From the NCBI RefSeq assembly GCF_918797505.1, contig NC_092799.1, forward strand, positions 26,474,382 to 26,538,381: a DNA stretch of 64,000 bases, in the 5' to 3' direction. The notes beneath the pieces are model-generated. The model did not search any database, was not told where the DNA came from, and was given only the letters and a program-made list of their open reading frames with translations. The position numbers and the translations under genes were made by a program. Position 1 is the first letter of the stretch, and each line of letters begins with the position of its first letter. Of the stretch, positions 44,925-55,600 are shown in pieces. This DNA is from Bemisia tabaci (lineage: Eukaryota; Arthropoda; Insecta; Hemiptera; Aleyrodidae).

Positions 44925-45264
44925 CTGAAACATTTAAACGGGAAAAAAATGCGTGAAATGTAGGTTACTTTTTATGAAATAAAGCTTCGAGAGAAAGCGT
45001 TATTTTACGTAGGTAACGCCTCTACGATTTATTTTTCCTCTTACTGCAATTTATGACGAAAGGGTTGGCATTGCTGCATTGGATATTCGCAAAACTTCTG
45101 AAACATTTAAATGGGAAAAAATGAATTAAACGAGGGTTACTTCTTACGAAAAAACTTCGAGAAAAAGCGTTATTTTACGTAACGCATTTACGATTTGATT
45201 TTCTTCTAACTGCAATTTATGACGAAAGGGTTAGCATTACAGAATTGGGTATTCGCAAAACTTC
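44925..45264. repeat. Tandem duplication, two units of about 170 bp
   Basis: Units 44925-45097 and 45098-45264 each begin CTGAAACATTTAAA(C/T)GGGAA. They share AAAGCGTTATTTTACGTA and CTGCAATTTATGACGAAAGG and end TATTCGCAAAACTT. Differences are scattered, with a few small indels. Confidence 0.85.
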
Positions 45265-45914
45265 TTTTGTCCCTATCCCCTTTACTATATGCTATTCTCT
45301 TACCCTCCCCGTCATAGACGAATGCAGCGGGCATAAAAAAGAGCCACCACCACCCCTCTCCCCCCTTCATTTTCTGGGTGCAAGAAAAAAAAGCATAGGG
45401 TTAAAGAAAGCATAAGGAGGGTGGCATACCGTAATTTTTTCGCACAAAATTAGGGATCCTTCCTCTCTCTTCTTCGATTTTATAGAGTCCGCGTCTGTAC
45501 CACGGTTCCCGTTTTGAGAAACTCTCGTATTCAACTTTCAATTTTGAATTTATGTTTACTTCTAAATTTTATATTCCCTTCCCATATTTGCATTCAAAGT
45601 GTACACAAGAAAGCGCTTCATTAATATTCTGTTGTGTCCTGTAATTAGTGTTCGTTAGCCACGCGGCGGACCACTCCATCAACTCATGAGTTGAAAAAAC
45701 AAACCAGTAGTTTTCGGAGGAAAAATAAATCTTTCAAGACGGCAGAATTCATTCGTGTTCCCAACACTATCTCGGCGGTGTTTATTTTTCCTATCCCATA
45801 CATATGATCGTATTTACTTATTAGATAGATGCACTGACACACTTTACATTCCACGAACATTCCCATCGTTTACGCGTTCTCATAACGTCCTGGCGCTCTC
45901 CTCATATTTCAGTT
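45265..45914. other. No gene seen
   Basis: A C/A-rich patch lies near 45340. Opposite-strand frames at 45684-45943 overlap and are not called. Confidence 0.3.
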
Positions 45915-46168
45915 CTGCCGTGCTAAGGAAGAACGCCGTATGAGCCATCGAGCGTTGCCAAACTTCTTTCAACAAATCACGAATTTTCAGGAAAATCTGT
46001 GAATGTTTCTCCTCCGATTTTTCACAGGATTTCGTTCGTAGTTTGATCTAAAAAGTCTATAAAATTTCAAGGAAAAATATTCATAACTTTCTTCAAAAAT
46101 AAATATTTTCAAAGCAGAAATTTGGCAACATTCAACTGCTCATACGACATTCTTCCATAGCTCAGCAG
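45915..46168. mobile_element. CTGCCGTG-family MITE
   Basis: CTGCCGTGCTAAGGAAGAAC at the left and CATTCTTCCATAGCTCAGCAG at the right. Flanks AGTT and AGTC match at 3 of 4. 254 bp. Confidence 0.85.
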
Positions 46169-46806
46169 AGTCGTAGTCAGCAGTTGCGCATCTTCTTGAA
46201 GGCTCTTTTGAGAAATTTCTCTCCGCTGCTGCTGCTGATCGATCTTGTGAATGACTGCGGTGTTTTTAGCGATTTAAAATTGCGGGAAAATAGACCCGCC
46301 CATGTTTTCGATGGTAAATTCTCAATTTCTGGTAATTTTACGGTAAATCCTCTCTATTCTAATAAAATAATTTTTAAGACGCTTGATGGACGGGTTGAGG
46401 AAGGGGAGTAAGACGGTCGATGGGCAGGAGTGAGGAAGGGGAGTTCAAAGATCAGAGTTTTAATAGAGTGGGTCTTTACTTTCAGAAAACCTTTTGTTTA
46501 GTCATGGATTTAGTTATACACTGTAAGCCTTGTCGACTCGAATTTCAAAAAAGAGGTCAAAATTCAGAGTAAGAAGAAAATCATTAAGAACATAGTGCTT
46601 GGCGAGAAATTTTCCTTTGAAACATCGTCATGTTCTGCAATTAATATTATTTGCTCATTAATCGCTGACGGGCGATTTCGACGATTTTGCTGGTTGCGAA
46701 GCGGCCTTTGGGGGCGCGCAGCGCCCTGGGGGTTGGGCCGTGTAGCGCCTGTAGCGGCCAGGGGACAGACTCCCTAGTTCTCTTTAAAATTGTTTTTTGT
46801 TATGGC
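46169..46806. other. No gene seen; dispersed GGGGGTTGGGCCG motif
   Basis: 46700-46770 has GCGCCCTGGGGGTTGGGCCG, then TGTAGCG, and an AGGGGACAGACTCCCTAGT end. It resembles 56745-56822 and weakly 2525-2570, so it is part of an unidentified interspersed repeat. Confidence 0.4.
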
Positions 46807-47809
46807 CAGGGCCGGATTAAGGAGGTGGCCACATGGGCCGCGGCCCATGGCAACTAATTTTGGGGGCGGCAAATTTTGCAATTTTTTTTTTAAATATAGA
46901 TACAAAAATAAATTGCAAACGGAAAAAGGCGACAAAATCTTGCATTTTCTGTGAGTATCGTAATTTCTAATTTTGTCGTTTTGCGGTGATACAAAAGACA
47001 GCACCTTTAATTAGTCGAGTTCTGAGAGAAACCAAACACGCAATTTGGTCAGAACGCTCATTTATTAACATTCTTGGCCGTTTTGGTCTGAAATTGGAAT
47101 CTGAATTTTGTCAATGACATTGTTGTGTCAGAAGGTTGGCTGCCCTTTCATTAGTCCAGTTGAGACAGAAACCAAACACGCAATTTGGCCTGGAGCGGCG
47201 CGGCGCAGAGAGCAATGATGACGAGGACTTGAGATGAAAAGGAGAGGCCCTCGGCGCGGCGGTCGGCTTGTAACACATATTAGCGCCTACAAGACTGCAT
47301 TAATACTTCTCGCAGAGCGTCACACAGTGCGGTCAGCAGCGGTCGCCGTGTAACGCATAGCGCCTACAAGACTGCATGAATACTTCACGCATTGCGTTAA
47401 ACACAGTGCGTTCAGCAGCGGTCGGCGCGGCGTGAAAGGCATAGCGCCTACAAGAGTGTAGGAATACTTCACGCATTGCGCCAAACGAGTTGCGATCAGC
47501 ACGGCGCGGCGGTGGAAGTTAAAATTATCGAACCACATTTATGATTGTTCTTTCATAATATGGAAGACATTGTCCAAACAGAGACAGGTTTACGGAACTT
47601 AACTTTCGCGCCAAATTCCGTGAATTTTTGCCGGTATTGTTGACAGGGCTTCCGCAAAAAATGTATCCAACACGAGTAAACGCGTCTTACGCATCCCTCT
47701 TCCTCCGGCACGTTCACTTGACGGTTTTTATTGATGTTTCAAAACGAATGAGATGGGGGCGGAAAAATACAGGCGGCCCTTGTGCGGCAAGTAGGTAAAC
47801 GCGGCCCTG
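46807..47809. mobile_element. hAT-type element (CAGGGCCGG end) with internal minisatellite
   Basis: 1003 bp, left CAGGGCCGGATTAAGGAGGT, right AAACGCGGCCCTG. Flanks GTTATGGC and TTTATGGT agree at 6 of 8. The interior matches 25489-26370 along its length, including three minisatellite units (47280 to about 47520) and the CAGGCGGCCC...GCGGCAAGTAGGT segment near the right end. No transposase. It ends 95 bp upstream of the SAM exon at 47905. Confidence 0.85.
47280..47520 (+). repeat. Minisatellite, three units of about 78-84 bp
   Basis: Units begin TAGCGCCTACAAGACTGCAT (twice) and TAGCGCCTACAAGAGTGTAG, each followed by GAATACTTCACGCATTGCG-like sequence and a GCGGTCGGCG-rich linker. Confidence 0.85.
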
Positions 47810-47904
47810 TTTATGGTGTTTGCAAACACTTCCATTGAGTTTACTTATAAAACTGCAGCATTTTTAGATGCAAAACTTAATGTTGTTTGATCTGATGTTC
47901 ACAG

Positions 47905-48053
47905 GCATTGCATGGAGCTGCCGGTTCCCTTCATTGAGTTCGCTATCGCGGCGGAAAATGACGTCCAGTCCTCATCTTGAGATCTCACAGTGGCTTAACA
48001 TCCTTGAACTGGGAAAGTATCAAAAGTTGTTTGACAAGCATCAAGGAATTGAG
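47905..48053 (+). CDS. SAM-domain protein, exon with first half of SAM domain
   Basis: Bounded by an acceptor ending TGATGTTCACAG and a consensus donor GAG|GTAAGC (GT at 48054). It begins with two bases that complete a codon. In the joined model it covers residues 16-65. Residues 38-65 (ISQWLNILELGKYQKLFD and on) carry the first helices of a SAM domain, with the typical W-L....L....Y...F pattern. SAM domains are small five-helix protein-interaction modules used for homo- or hetero-oligomerisation. The exon ends in phase 0, matching the exon at 60600. The ser/arg-rich lead (residues 20-37) is low complexity. The acceptor is a reasonable but unproven choice; an alternative start at the internal ATG (48 bases or so in) cannot be excluded. 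I do not recognise the orthologue, so I give no symbol. Confidence 0.75.
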
Positions 48054-48329
48054 GTAAGCTGTACTTGGATTTGTGTCAGGGATTAAAAAATCCACAATAC
48101 TTTTAAACTAAAATGTTTTTCCCGTCAATGGTCATAGATTTATAAACGGTAAAAATGGTATTGAATGCCAAAATTTCCGTCTGGATACAGGAAACAGCTC
48201 TGTTTTACTAGTGCTCTGGTCTTAATGTAAAGCCCTAAAATGGCATCAATCAGAATGCTTCATCCATGAAAAAAGAATCTTAGGATCATGCCTTGTATTT
48301 AAAAAAAACTGAACTTAGTATTTATCGTT

Positions 48330-48720
48330 CAAAATCTTCCTTATCTTTCTCTTCGTGCTCATATTCTTATTTTTTCATGCTTCTTTTTCTTATTCTGCTT
48401 ATCTTTTATTATTTTACTTCTACTTTAACTTCGTCCTTTTCCTCATATTCTTATAAATACGTCCTCTTCTTGCTCATATTGTTATTTTTTATGCTTTTTC
48501 TTCTTTTTCTTCTTCTTCTTCTTCTTCCTCTTATTTTTTTATTATTTTACTTCTACAGTAACTTCGTCCTTTTCCTCTTATTTCTTACATATATGTCCTC
48601 TTCTCGCTCATATTCTTATTTTTTATGCTTCTTCTTCTTCTTCTTCTTCTTCTTCTTCTTCTTCTTCTTCTTCTTTTTCTTCCTCTCCTTTTTTTTTATT
48701 TTACCTCTACTGTTACCTCG
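48330..48720 (+). repeat. Pyrimidine-rich microsatellite, (CTT)n
   Basis: Long T/C-rich stretch, with about 15 clean CTT repeats at 48628-48673 and a shorter block near 48507-48530. The wider sequence repeats TCATATTCTTATTTTT and ATTTTACTTCTAC several times with a 110-130 bp spacing. The 175-codon frame across it is a low-complexity artefact. Confidence 0.85.
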
Positions 48721-49447
48721 TCCTTTCCTCGTTTTCTTATTTATATGTAATAGGAATATCAAAGAGTGCACCAGAACATGTCTGAGATCTTCCTCACATT
48801 TTTATGATTGGACGAGGTAAAAATTATCGCAAAAGGGTGATACTGTCGAAACACTCCAGAGAGTTAGTGCGTCTCTACTTATTATGAGGGAGAGGAAATA
48901 AATTCGTTTACCTCAGCGCGTTTCCCCGCTCACCCTGACGATGATCCCTTAAGGGTTTGCTTTGCGCTGTTCATGAGTTGGGTTGGGTTTGGTCTTGCGC
49001 TGTTAAGCGAATTTTCCGGCAACCCTCCTAAAACCAATTTCCGAGCGTCTGTCAGGAGTCCCCGAGTCAAACAGAGCTCTCAGCAGCCACATAAACATTT
49101 ATGTGCTATCTCTGAAGTTGCCAAGCCTCTTTAATTTTTACCTTAACGTATTTTGCGCATGTTTCCCTAGCTTGCTACTGTATTATTAGCCGACGAAAAC
49201 AAAGAAAACTAGGATAAGCTCATAACAGATGTACAATCAGATGAAAAAGAATGCTAATTGCAGACCAGATAGCTGAAAGAGGTGAAGATACCCCAAAAAT
49301 CTGTCATTCTGAATCGAACCAAAAAACAAAACAAACTTGGAAATATGAAAATCAACCAAAATGTGCGGCCAAAGAAGAAAATAAATTCCCCTAAAATTCT
49401 AATTTTATTAGCATTGTTTTTCATCTTATTATGAGCCCATTGATACT
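48721..49447. other. No gene seen
   Basis: Intronic unassigned sequence. A 98-codon minus-strand frame at 49254-49550 crosses a hAT end and is not called. Confidence 0.3.
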
Positions 49448-49930
49448 CAGGGCCGGATTTACATACTTGCCGCCCATGGGCCGCCTGTATTTTGCCGCCC
49501 TCTCTCATTCGTTTTGAAAAATCAATAAAAATCATGAAGTGGACGTGCATAAGACGCGTTAACTCGACGTGTCGGACACATTTTTTGCGAAAGCCCTGTC
49601 AACGCCACCAGCAAAAGTTCAAGGCACTTTGCGCGAAACTTAAGTTCCGTAAACCTATCTCTGTGTGGTCAAGGTCTTCCATTTATAAGAACTGCACGAA
49701 AAAATTATGAGAGAACAAACATAAATGTGGTTTCGTAATTTTAACTTCCGCCGCCGTGCCGCGCTGACCGCACTGTGTTTGGCGCAATGCTTGAAGTATT
49801 CCTACAGTTTTGTAGGCGCTATGCGTTTCACACTGACCGCACCGTATTTGACGCAATGCGTGAAGTATTCATGCAATCCTGTAGGCGCTAATGTGTGTTA
49901 TACATATGCCAACCGCCGCACTGAGGGCTT
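49448..49930 (-). mobile_element. hAT-type element, truncated, reverse orientation
   Basis: Starts CAGGGCCGGATTTACATACTT, which is the right end of the 25489/46807 family read on the opposite strand. GCCGCCCATGGGCCGCCTGT and the CATTCGTTTTGAAA segment follow. It continues through two minisatellite units (about 49760-49890) and stops near 49930 without the other terminus. Confidence 0.75.
49760..49890 (-). repeat. Minisatellite, two units, reverse orientation
   Basis: ACTGTGTTTGGCGCAATGCT and CGTATTTGACGCAATGCGTG, each followed by GAAGTATTC and TGTAGGCGCTA. These are inverse copies of the GCGCCTACAAGACTGC unit. Confidence 0.8.
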
Positions 49931-50216
49931 TAAAAAAATGGTACAACAATTTTCAAACAGCATCGCACGAATTTAAAAGCTAAAAATAAGGCTCTAACAC
50001 CCCTTGCCTACTAAAGTGGAGAGTGCGTGAGAAAATACATTGAATCAATAAAATGTATGCAAAGGGGCGAGAGATGGAAAAATACGTAAAGTTTTCATCC
50101 GGCAAGGGGCTTTGAATCAATAAAGCTCATGCTTGTCTTTGCGCTTTTTAGAGGGGAAACTTTTCATGATTTTAAATCGGATCGGAAGTCTCCGTGAAAA
50201 CTTTTATGTCTCATAC

Positions 50217-50562
50217 TTATGTCGTAAAAGTAATGGAAATAGAGTCATTAGCATTCCCTTGTAACATTTGCTTCTTGGGTAATTTACCGTGACGAGCCGT
50301 CTTCTTGGGCCAAGAATCCGGAGTTATACTTGAACCATTCTTCAGGGTTTCTCCAAGCAGAGCTTCTTCAATCCTCCTTGACGCGTGCTGGAAGCATTCT
50401 GGGGCCAACAATAGATTTGAACAACTGAGTGAAACGCGTACCTGCTCCAAAGCAGGTAGAAAATGATCGTGCCCCTTAAATTGCATCGTGCGAGATTGAA
50501 GGAAATTCAACCCTCCTGATTTCAGTTTGTCACGTTTACGTGCAGTCGCTTCCATTATCCTA
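50217..50562 (-). CDS. Hypothetical minus-strand coding segment, possible terminal exon
   Basis: On the minus strand a good acceptor, ACCATTTCTTTTAG, ends at about 50563. It is followed by an open frame of 112 codons from the ATG at 50555 to a stop at 50217. The composition is protein-like, with a basic N-part (MEATARKRDKLKSGG) and a helical middle (HFLPALEQVRVSLS and on, ECFQHASRRIEEALLGE). The middle faintly resembles helical segments of MnmE/GTPBP3-type proteins, but this is a visual impression only. A donor-like CAG|GTACGC inside the frame (about 50439) means the exon could be shorter. No upstream exon joins in a compatible phase that I could prove. It may also be a decayed gene fragment. 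Confidence 0.25.
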
Positions 50563-50725
50563 AAAGAAATGGTGCCCCAACAAAGTATGGTATAGGCTTA
50601 TTGCGACATGAAGTGACGTTGGGATGGTCTATATGCGCTTTCGTATCCGAAGCAAGACACGCTGAACGAGACTACTGCAAATTAATTGCAACGGCTGAAA
50701 GGATGTGAATTGTATGCAATATGAT

Positions 50726-51001
50726 TCAAAAATCATAGTGAGCGCATTGGCAATTTCTGTAAGTTCTTCCCTTGCAATGGAGGGTATTGGTGTTGCAATG
50801 CCTGGTTTGAATGCAGACGAACCACCCTAAAATCCTAATGTGTACCAATCCGCCCGTTATCATTATAACGAGAGGATAATCCTCTCTTTGAACCTCAAAT
50901 GAAACTAAACCAACACGAAACTTCGTAATATGGCAAGGATTCACGCTTTTCCACATTTTAGATGACGTTTCGTAAATTGTGATTTTTGTTCCTTGCATCA
51001 A
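50726..51001 (-). CDS. Hypothetical minus-strand segment with a kelch-like stretch
   Basis: An open frame of 91 codons. Its first half reads like one kelch blade: ITIYETSSKMWKSV, then a gap, FRVGLVSFEV, then YPLVIMITGG, with the hydrophobic-GG end typical of a kelch repeat. The second half (HIRILGWFVC onwards, cysteine-rich) does not fit, so an exon boundary probably lies near the GG. A donor-like TTG|GTACAC is present there. One blade alone does not establish a kelch protein, since these propellers need five to seven. Nested in the SAM intron on the opposite strand. Confidence 0.25.
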   Translation of the reverse strand: MMQGTKITIYETSSKMWKSVNPCHITKFRVGLVSFEVQREDYPLVIMITGGLVHIRILGWFVCIQTRHCNTNTLHCKGRTYRNCQCAHYDF

Positions 51002-52141
51002 TTTTTTTTATGAGTTATGCCATGAAATTACTCGCAAGTATCTTAATTTTCTTGTAAATTTTCCGAAAATCGAGGTGTCTCATTTTCATAATACTATCAA
51101 AGTTGCAAGCTTGAAAACTTGCTAACCTGCGTAGTTTGCAGAGAAAAAAAGGAATTATAGACTTTGCCAGGGTTACGTAGGTATCATTGCGTTTTCAAGG
51201 AATGTATTTTTAGCACTATGTAAATTTGAGGTACCCCGTAACGTGAGTTTACCATGATGTGTAACATTTTTTTATCGATGACGTCGTAATTTGATAATTT
51301 TCTTTGATGAGTTTTTGAACTCGTTTTAAAATTATCTAAATTAGCCAATCCTGACCTAAAAATAAAAACAGTCGAAAATGCCGGCAGAAAATAATACATC
51401 GAATCCAAAGGTTTACTCATTTAAAATCTTGAAAATTAAATTCACCGCGTTACGCAACTCACCCTATTTGACAAGTCCCGATTTTGAACGCACAAAAGCA
51501 ATATGCACGCCTATGCCCTAATTAACTAATTTTCTCAAACCGGATTTCCGAAGTTGTCAATTTGTGCAGATTGTACCTCAAATTAGAATAAAATCCCAAC
51601 TTATTGTCACTAGTGAACTCTGAATGAATGATTCCTTCTTCTATACTCATTCAAACAATTTCTCCCTAAATTGAAACACATTGAGTTGGTTTCTTAATTT
51701 TTTTCTTATAATTTTTATTAATATGATAATTCAAATATGCTATCACTGACGAGACTTCATCAATTTTTATTTTATCACTTGTCATACTTTAGTACATCAT
51801 TCAGAGTCAGTTCTCAAATGAATCTTAGCTTGTAAAATGTCTAATCCAGTATTAAGAAGTGAAATTAGGGATACCTCCAATCATAAATAATAAGCGTAAG
51901 ATTCAAACACGAGCAAGATTTATTTGACTTTCACATTTACCGGTAAAATTTTCTCACCATTATAATTTTATTTGAAATTTAAACGTTTAACTGGATAATT
52001 CTGCAATGTTTAGTAGGAGGTGTATCTATATTCTGTCAAATGCGGGGAATGCTTTCGGAAGGAGTGCAGCGAGTCTCGCCTTTTGTCTACAAACAAAGTG
52101 ATGGTCTTTTGAAAATCAAGTGTGAAGTTGTTTGTTTATTA
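51002..52141. other. No gene seen
   Basis: AT-rich intronic sequence. A 78-codon minus frame at 51184-51420 is not supported by a domain or splice sites. Confidence 0.3.
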
Positions 52142-52469
52142 CTACAACGACCGGCACTGCTTCTCTGGTTTACGAGCAAAATCCTGGAATCCTGACTCAA
52201 TGAATTCGTGCGTAGTGGTAGTAGGTGCCTCGTGTGAAAATGAGTTAGGACCTCTCTGAGGATAATTCACATTATCTAGTCGTTTAATAAGACGTTTTGA
52301 CTTCTTGACTTGTGGCACATTTCGTGGCTCCTCTGAGGTAAGGGGTATCTCTAATTCCGTGTGCGTAACGGAGAGCATTGAACTATACGGAGAACAGGGC
52401 TCACGTAGAAACTGAGGTACGCCCTTACCCCAAAGGAACCACGATTTTGTACGCCTCTCGGTGATGCAT
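52142..52469 (-). CDS. Hypothetical minus-strand open segment
   Basis: The minus-strand frame is open from about 52469 to a stop at 52142, 109 codons, with an internal ATG at 52378. The C-terminal part is polar (EEPRNVPQVKKSKRLIKRLD and on) and ends RKPEKQCRSL. The N-terminal part aligns loosely with a segment at 22905-22985, either a shared repeat or a duplicated exon. No known domain is recognised, and the coding status is uncertain. Confidence 0.2.
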
Positions 52470-52517
52470 CAGTTGCACTGGTCTTAGAATCGTGTTTTAA
52501 TGCTTGATTCTTGTAGA

Positions 52518-52795
52518 TCAGCTAAAAATAATAAGATCTGTCATAACAGCAACTTCCTACCGTTGAATAACCAAGATATCGCGCTTTGACAAATTCGGGT
52601 TATGACGTCATCCATTGCGGGTGTGATACCATTTCTCAACATGAAACTCGGATGAAAGCAAGGTGGAAGAAACCAGGGTGTCACTACCGCGGTGGATGAC
52701 GTCATAAACCGAATGTTTCAAAAATCGCGATATCCCGGTTAATATTGAACATACAAAGTTGCTGCTTGGACGGATCTTAATATTTTTAGCTATTG
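52518..52795. repeat. Inverted repeat with TGACGTCA motifs
   Basis: The left arm (CTAAAAATAATAAGATCTGT, AGCAACTTC, AAGATATCGCG, GGTTATGACGTCATCCA) is mirrored by the right arm (TGGATGACGTCATAAACC, CGCGATATCCCGG, GAAGTTGCTG-type, GGATCTTAATATTTTTAG). Arms are about 105 bp. Each arm contains a palindromic TGACGTCA, which is a CREB/ATF site in many animals; a regulatory role is not shown. Confidence 0.7.
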
Positions 52796-53641
52796 TTTAG
52801 CTTACCACTTAAAGCGGTCAACATTTTGAAAATAATTACATTGCTGTAAATCGGAGAAAAACAGATCGATCCGCGGAAATGCGTTTTTCAACAAGACGTT
52901 TTATAAAATGCGCCCAGGTGAAAATAATGATAATCTCTTAGGGAGGCATCTAGAGACCTATTTGATACGAGAAAATCACACTTGTGACCCATGGGTGGGG
53001 GTAGGAGGTTCACGGCGCAGTCGTTTTTGAGGCGCCACGCACAGCAAAATAATCGTACTTCTCATCGCACTCAATTGAGATATCACGAAGATGAGGCGAC
53101 AAAGATATCTCACAACTTGTTGCGAAATATTATATTTTGTTTTTTTAGCCTTTGATGCCTATTTTTGACGTTTTCCACTGTTGCCAAAATCACTTGAGTG
53201 CAGGATAAAATATTCACTACTTTTATTCTTTGCCCTTGTAAATTTGCGTAAAACTGAACACTAAAAAGTGTCAAACTGCCAATAATTTGAAGGGTCAAAA
53301 ATAGCCACCAGTCCCTTACGTTGGGCCCCTCGGGGGCCTTACGAGCCTACGTGCGTATATTGTAAATCTGGCCTTGCATTGAACTCTTTGAATTTCTGTG
53401 ACCGCAGGACGGATGGGCTATTTTTGCGTGTTTTTCAATGATACTTAGGATTAACCTTACAAGAAATTTCGCTTCTCTTGTAGCAGAGATAATATAATTT
53501 TCCGCGGTTCTATAAATCAACCAATTGATTAGATTTGTCTTCAAATTCGGATAGGCAAGAGAGAGAGTCTAGCGACACAACGCTGCCAATGAATAAAACC
53601 CCCAATGAACGGCTGGTTTTGCCGTAGAACCAGGGGCTGGG
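52796..53641. other. No gene seen
   Basis: Intronic unassigned sequence. Confidence 0.3.
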
Positions 53642-53785
53642 CTGCGGGGCGATTATTGAAATGATATCGACTGTATGTCAGCGCTTTGTCGTGTCGCGCC
53701 ATCGACTTAGCAATGGCTTAGTCGATGGCGCGACACGACAAAGCGCTGACATACAGTCGATATCATTTCAATAATCGCCCCGCAG
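53642..53785. repeat. 144-bp nearly perfect palindrome
   Basis: Centred between 53713 and 53714. Pairing outward, only two base pairs mismatch (712/715 and 708/719); the other 70 pairs match. The arms contain GCGGGGCGATTATTGAAATG, then ATATCGACTGTATGTCAGCG and TTTGTCGTGTCGCGCC. GGGCT occurs just outside each arm (53639-53643 and 53785-53789). It does not match the other foldback families in the window. It may be a recent palindromic duplication, a new foldback element or a sequencing/assembly fold-back artefact. Confidence 0.95.
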
Positions 53786-55600
53786 GGCTCCTCTGCGTTG
53801 CCTCCCTGCCATTTCTTATGCGTCAACTACAGGCTCTTTAAGGCATGACATATTTAATTACAGTTGCTCCAAGTTGGCAACATTGGGATGGAAGTGGTCT
53901 TGACTCTTGTGCCTTTACTTTTATTATTTCATGAAAACAAGGGTGGAAATGAATGCAAGAGGCCTTTTCTTTCTTTACTGCGCCGCCGCGCCGCGCCAGT
54001 CGTTGTTGAAGCCCGACCCGCCTTGTCCCTTTACTGAGCATGCCTGGTCCGCTGACCTGCATTTTGTGCCAGGATTTCGGAAAAGTAGTGTTGCCACATT
54101 ACCAAAAATGAAATTTTGAGAAAATGGGCACAGCTCAGTACAGTGTCCGTGCAGAATACTTTATTGAGCAGGTCCCTTTGTTGTCGTTAAATTTTCAAAA
54201 ATCCTCAAAAAGACATATCTAATTGTAAAAGGGGTTTAAAAAGTCTTAAATTTTTTTTTTAAAAATGTCTCTTTAACCGAATTACCTTTCAAAATATAGC
54301 CCATTCGATTGCTCGAACACGAAAAATAGACTGTTGTTGATTTTTTTTTTCCCTATAGGTCATAGCTAGTCAGGAGAATTTCCAACTGATTGAATGCATG
54401 GGAATCTATGAAGACTTTTTTGAGAAAATCCAGAGGCCTGAGAATAATAACTCTTGTCGTGGAAATAGAGCTAAAATGTAAAAAGTTTTCGGATAAAAAT
54501 TGCATGGACATAACGGAAAGAATTCAGGTTCTTTTACAGGACAAGGGACACCCACGTACAATCTGACTAACACCGACTTGCGCTAACCAGGTGTTGATTA
54601 GGTATTCACTCCTAAAATGTTTCATTAATTCCATATTTCGGAGAAAACTTCTTGGATGGTAGGCAGTAAGGTCAGAAAAAAATCTGCAGATAAAAAAACG
54701 GGAAGCTCAATCGATTTGGAGGCATTTTTATTTCGCTAGGAGTAATGTTGGGGAAGAGGGGAAGAGAACCGTTGAAGAAAGAAACAGAAAACGTAGTTCT
54801 AACCGGCCGAAATCCGGAATTTCGCCTGTAGATCCGGAACTTCGCCTGTAGATCCGGAAGATTATACGGACTACGATGCAACGTTCAACAGTGCTGCCAA
54901 GATTCTTGTCACCTCTCAATATGTTATTGAGAATCTCGTATCCTCCGTGTTTCATGTGGCAACTTCGTTCAACGGAAAAGGTAGTTCCGGACAGAGTTGC
55001 CAATTTCATATTAAAATTCGAGAATAAACCTCGATCATTGAGTGAATTTTTCCCTGCGTGAATTTTTCCCTTTAAATCGGACGTTCGGCGAATCTGTTGG
55101 CCTCCCATAATATAGTGCACGTCCACTTGATTTTTCTCTAGTGTCAGTAGGTTGGATATAGAATTTAAAAAAGATCGGCGTAGAAATGCGAATTTTTCAC
55201 CAAATTCGGAAAAAACGAAGATGGTAAACATTTTGATCCGATATGCCTCGTAATGCTTCTATTTTATGATGATGTTGGGAAAATAAGCTGAGTAAATGCG
55301 ATAACTCCGTGAGCAACTCGTAAGTGAGATTCAGGGTTTTGGACGGCTGTGACTTGACGCTTGGCTATATATGTTACGGCGGTTTGGACTTATTGTGATC
55401 CTATAATATACTATTTAATACACTTTCTCACTATTCCTATCCGCATCATCGAACCGTCATAATGTATAGGCCGATTTTTAATGGGAGATTTGCGGTCTCC
55501 AATTTTTTTTACAAAACATTACTTACACCGCTCAACATGGGTTTTTTCCTTCAAACCAAACCAATTTTTTTCGATTCCTAGGTGATATAGAAGTTCGAAA
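53786..55600. other. No gene seen; long frame of doubtful meaning
   Basis: A 167-codon minus-strand frame spans 54728-55231, the longest non-repetitive frame here, but it has no recognisable domain. Its DNA includes a direct repeat of CGCCTGTAGATCCGGAA. I do not call it a gene. Confidence 0.3.

Larger units (their letters stand above)
32327..47904 (+). other. Proposed intron 1 (about 15.6 kb)
   Basis: It runs from GTGAGT at 32327 to an acceptor ending TTCACAG at 47904. The content is described in separate entries: hAT and CTGCCGTG MITEs, tandem duplications and several foldbacks. An additional coding exon inside it cannot be excluded. Confidence 0.4.

Noticed and set aside
48293..48820. 175-codon ORF
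   Set aside because: Translation of a T/C-rich microsatellite giving runs of Leu, Phe and Ser; not a membrane protein.
54728..55231. 167-codon minus-strand ORF
   Set aside because: Long for this composition but no recognisable domain, no splice or start context, and an internal direct repeat; kept as unassigned.
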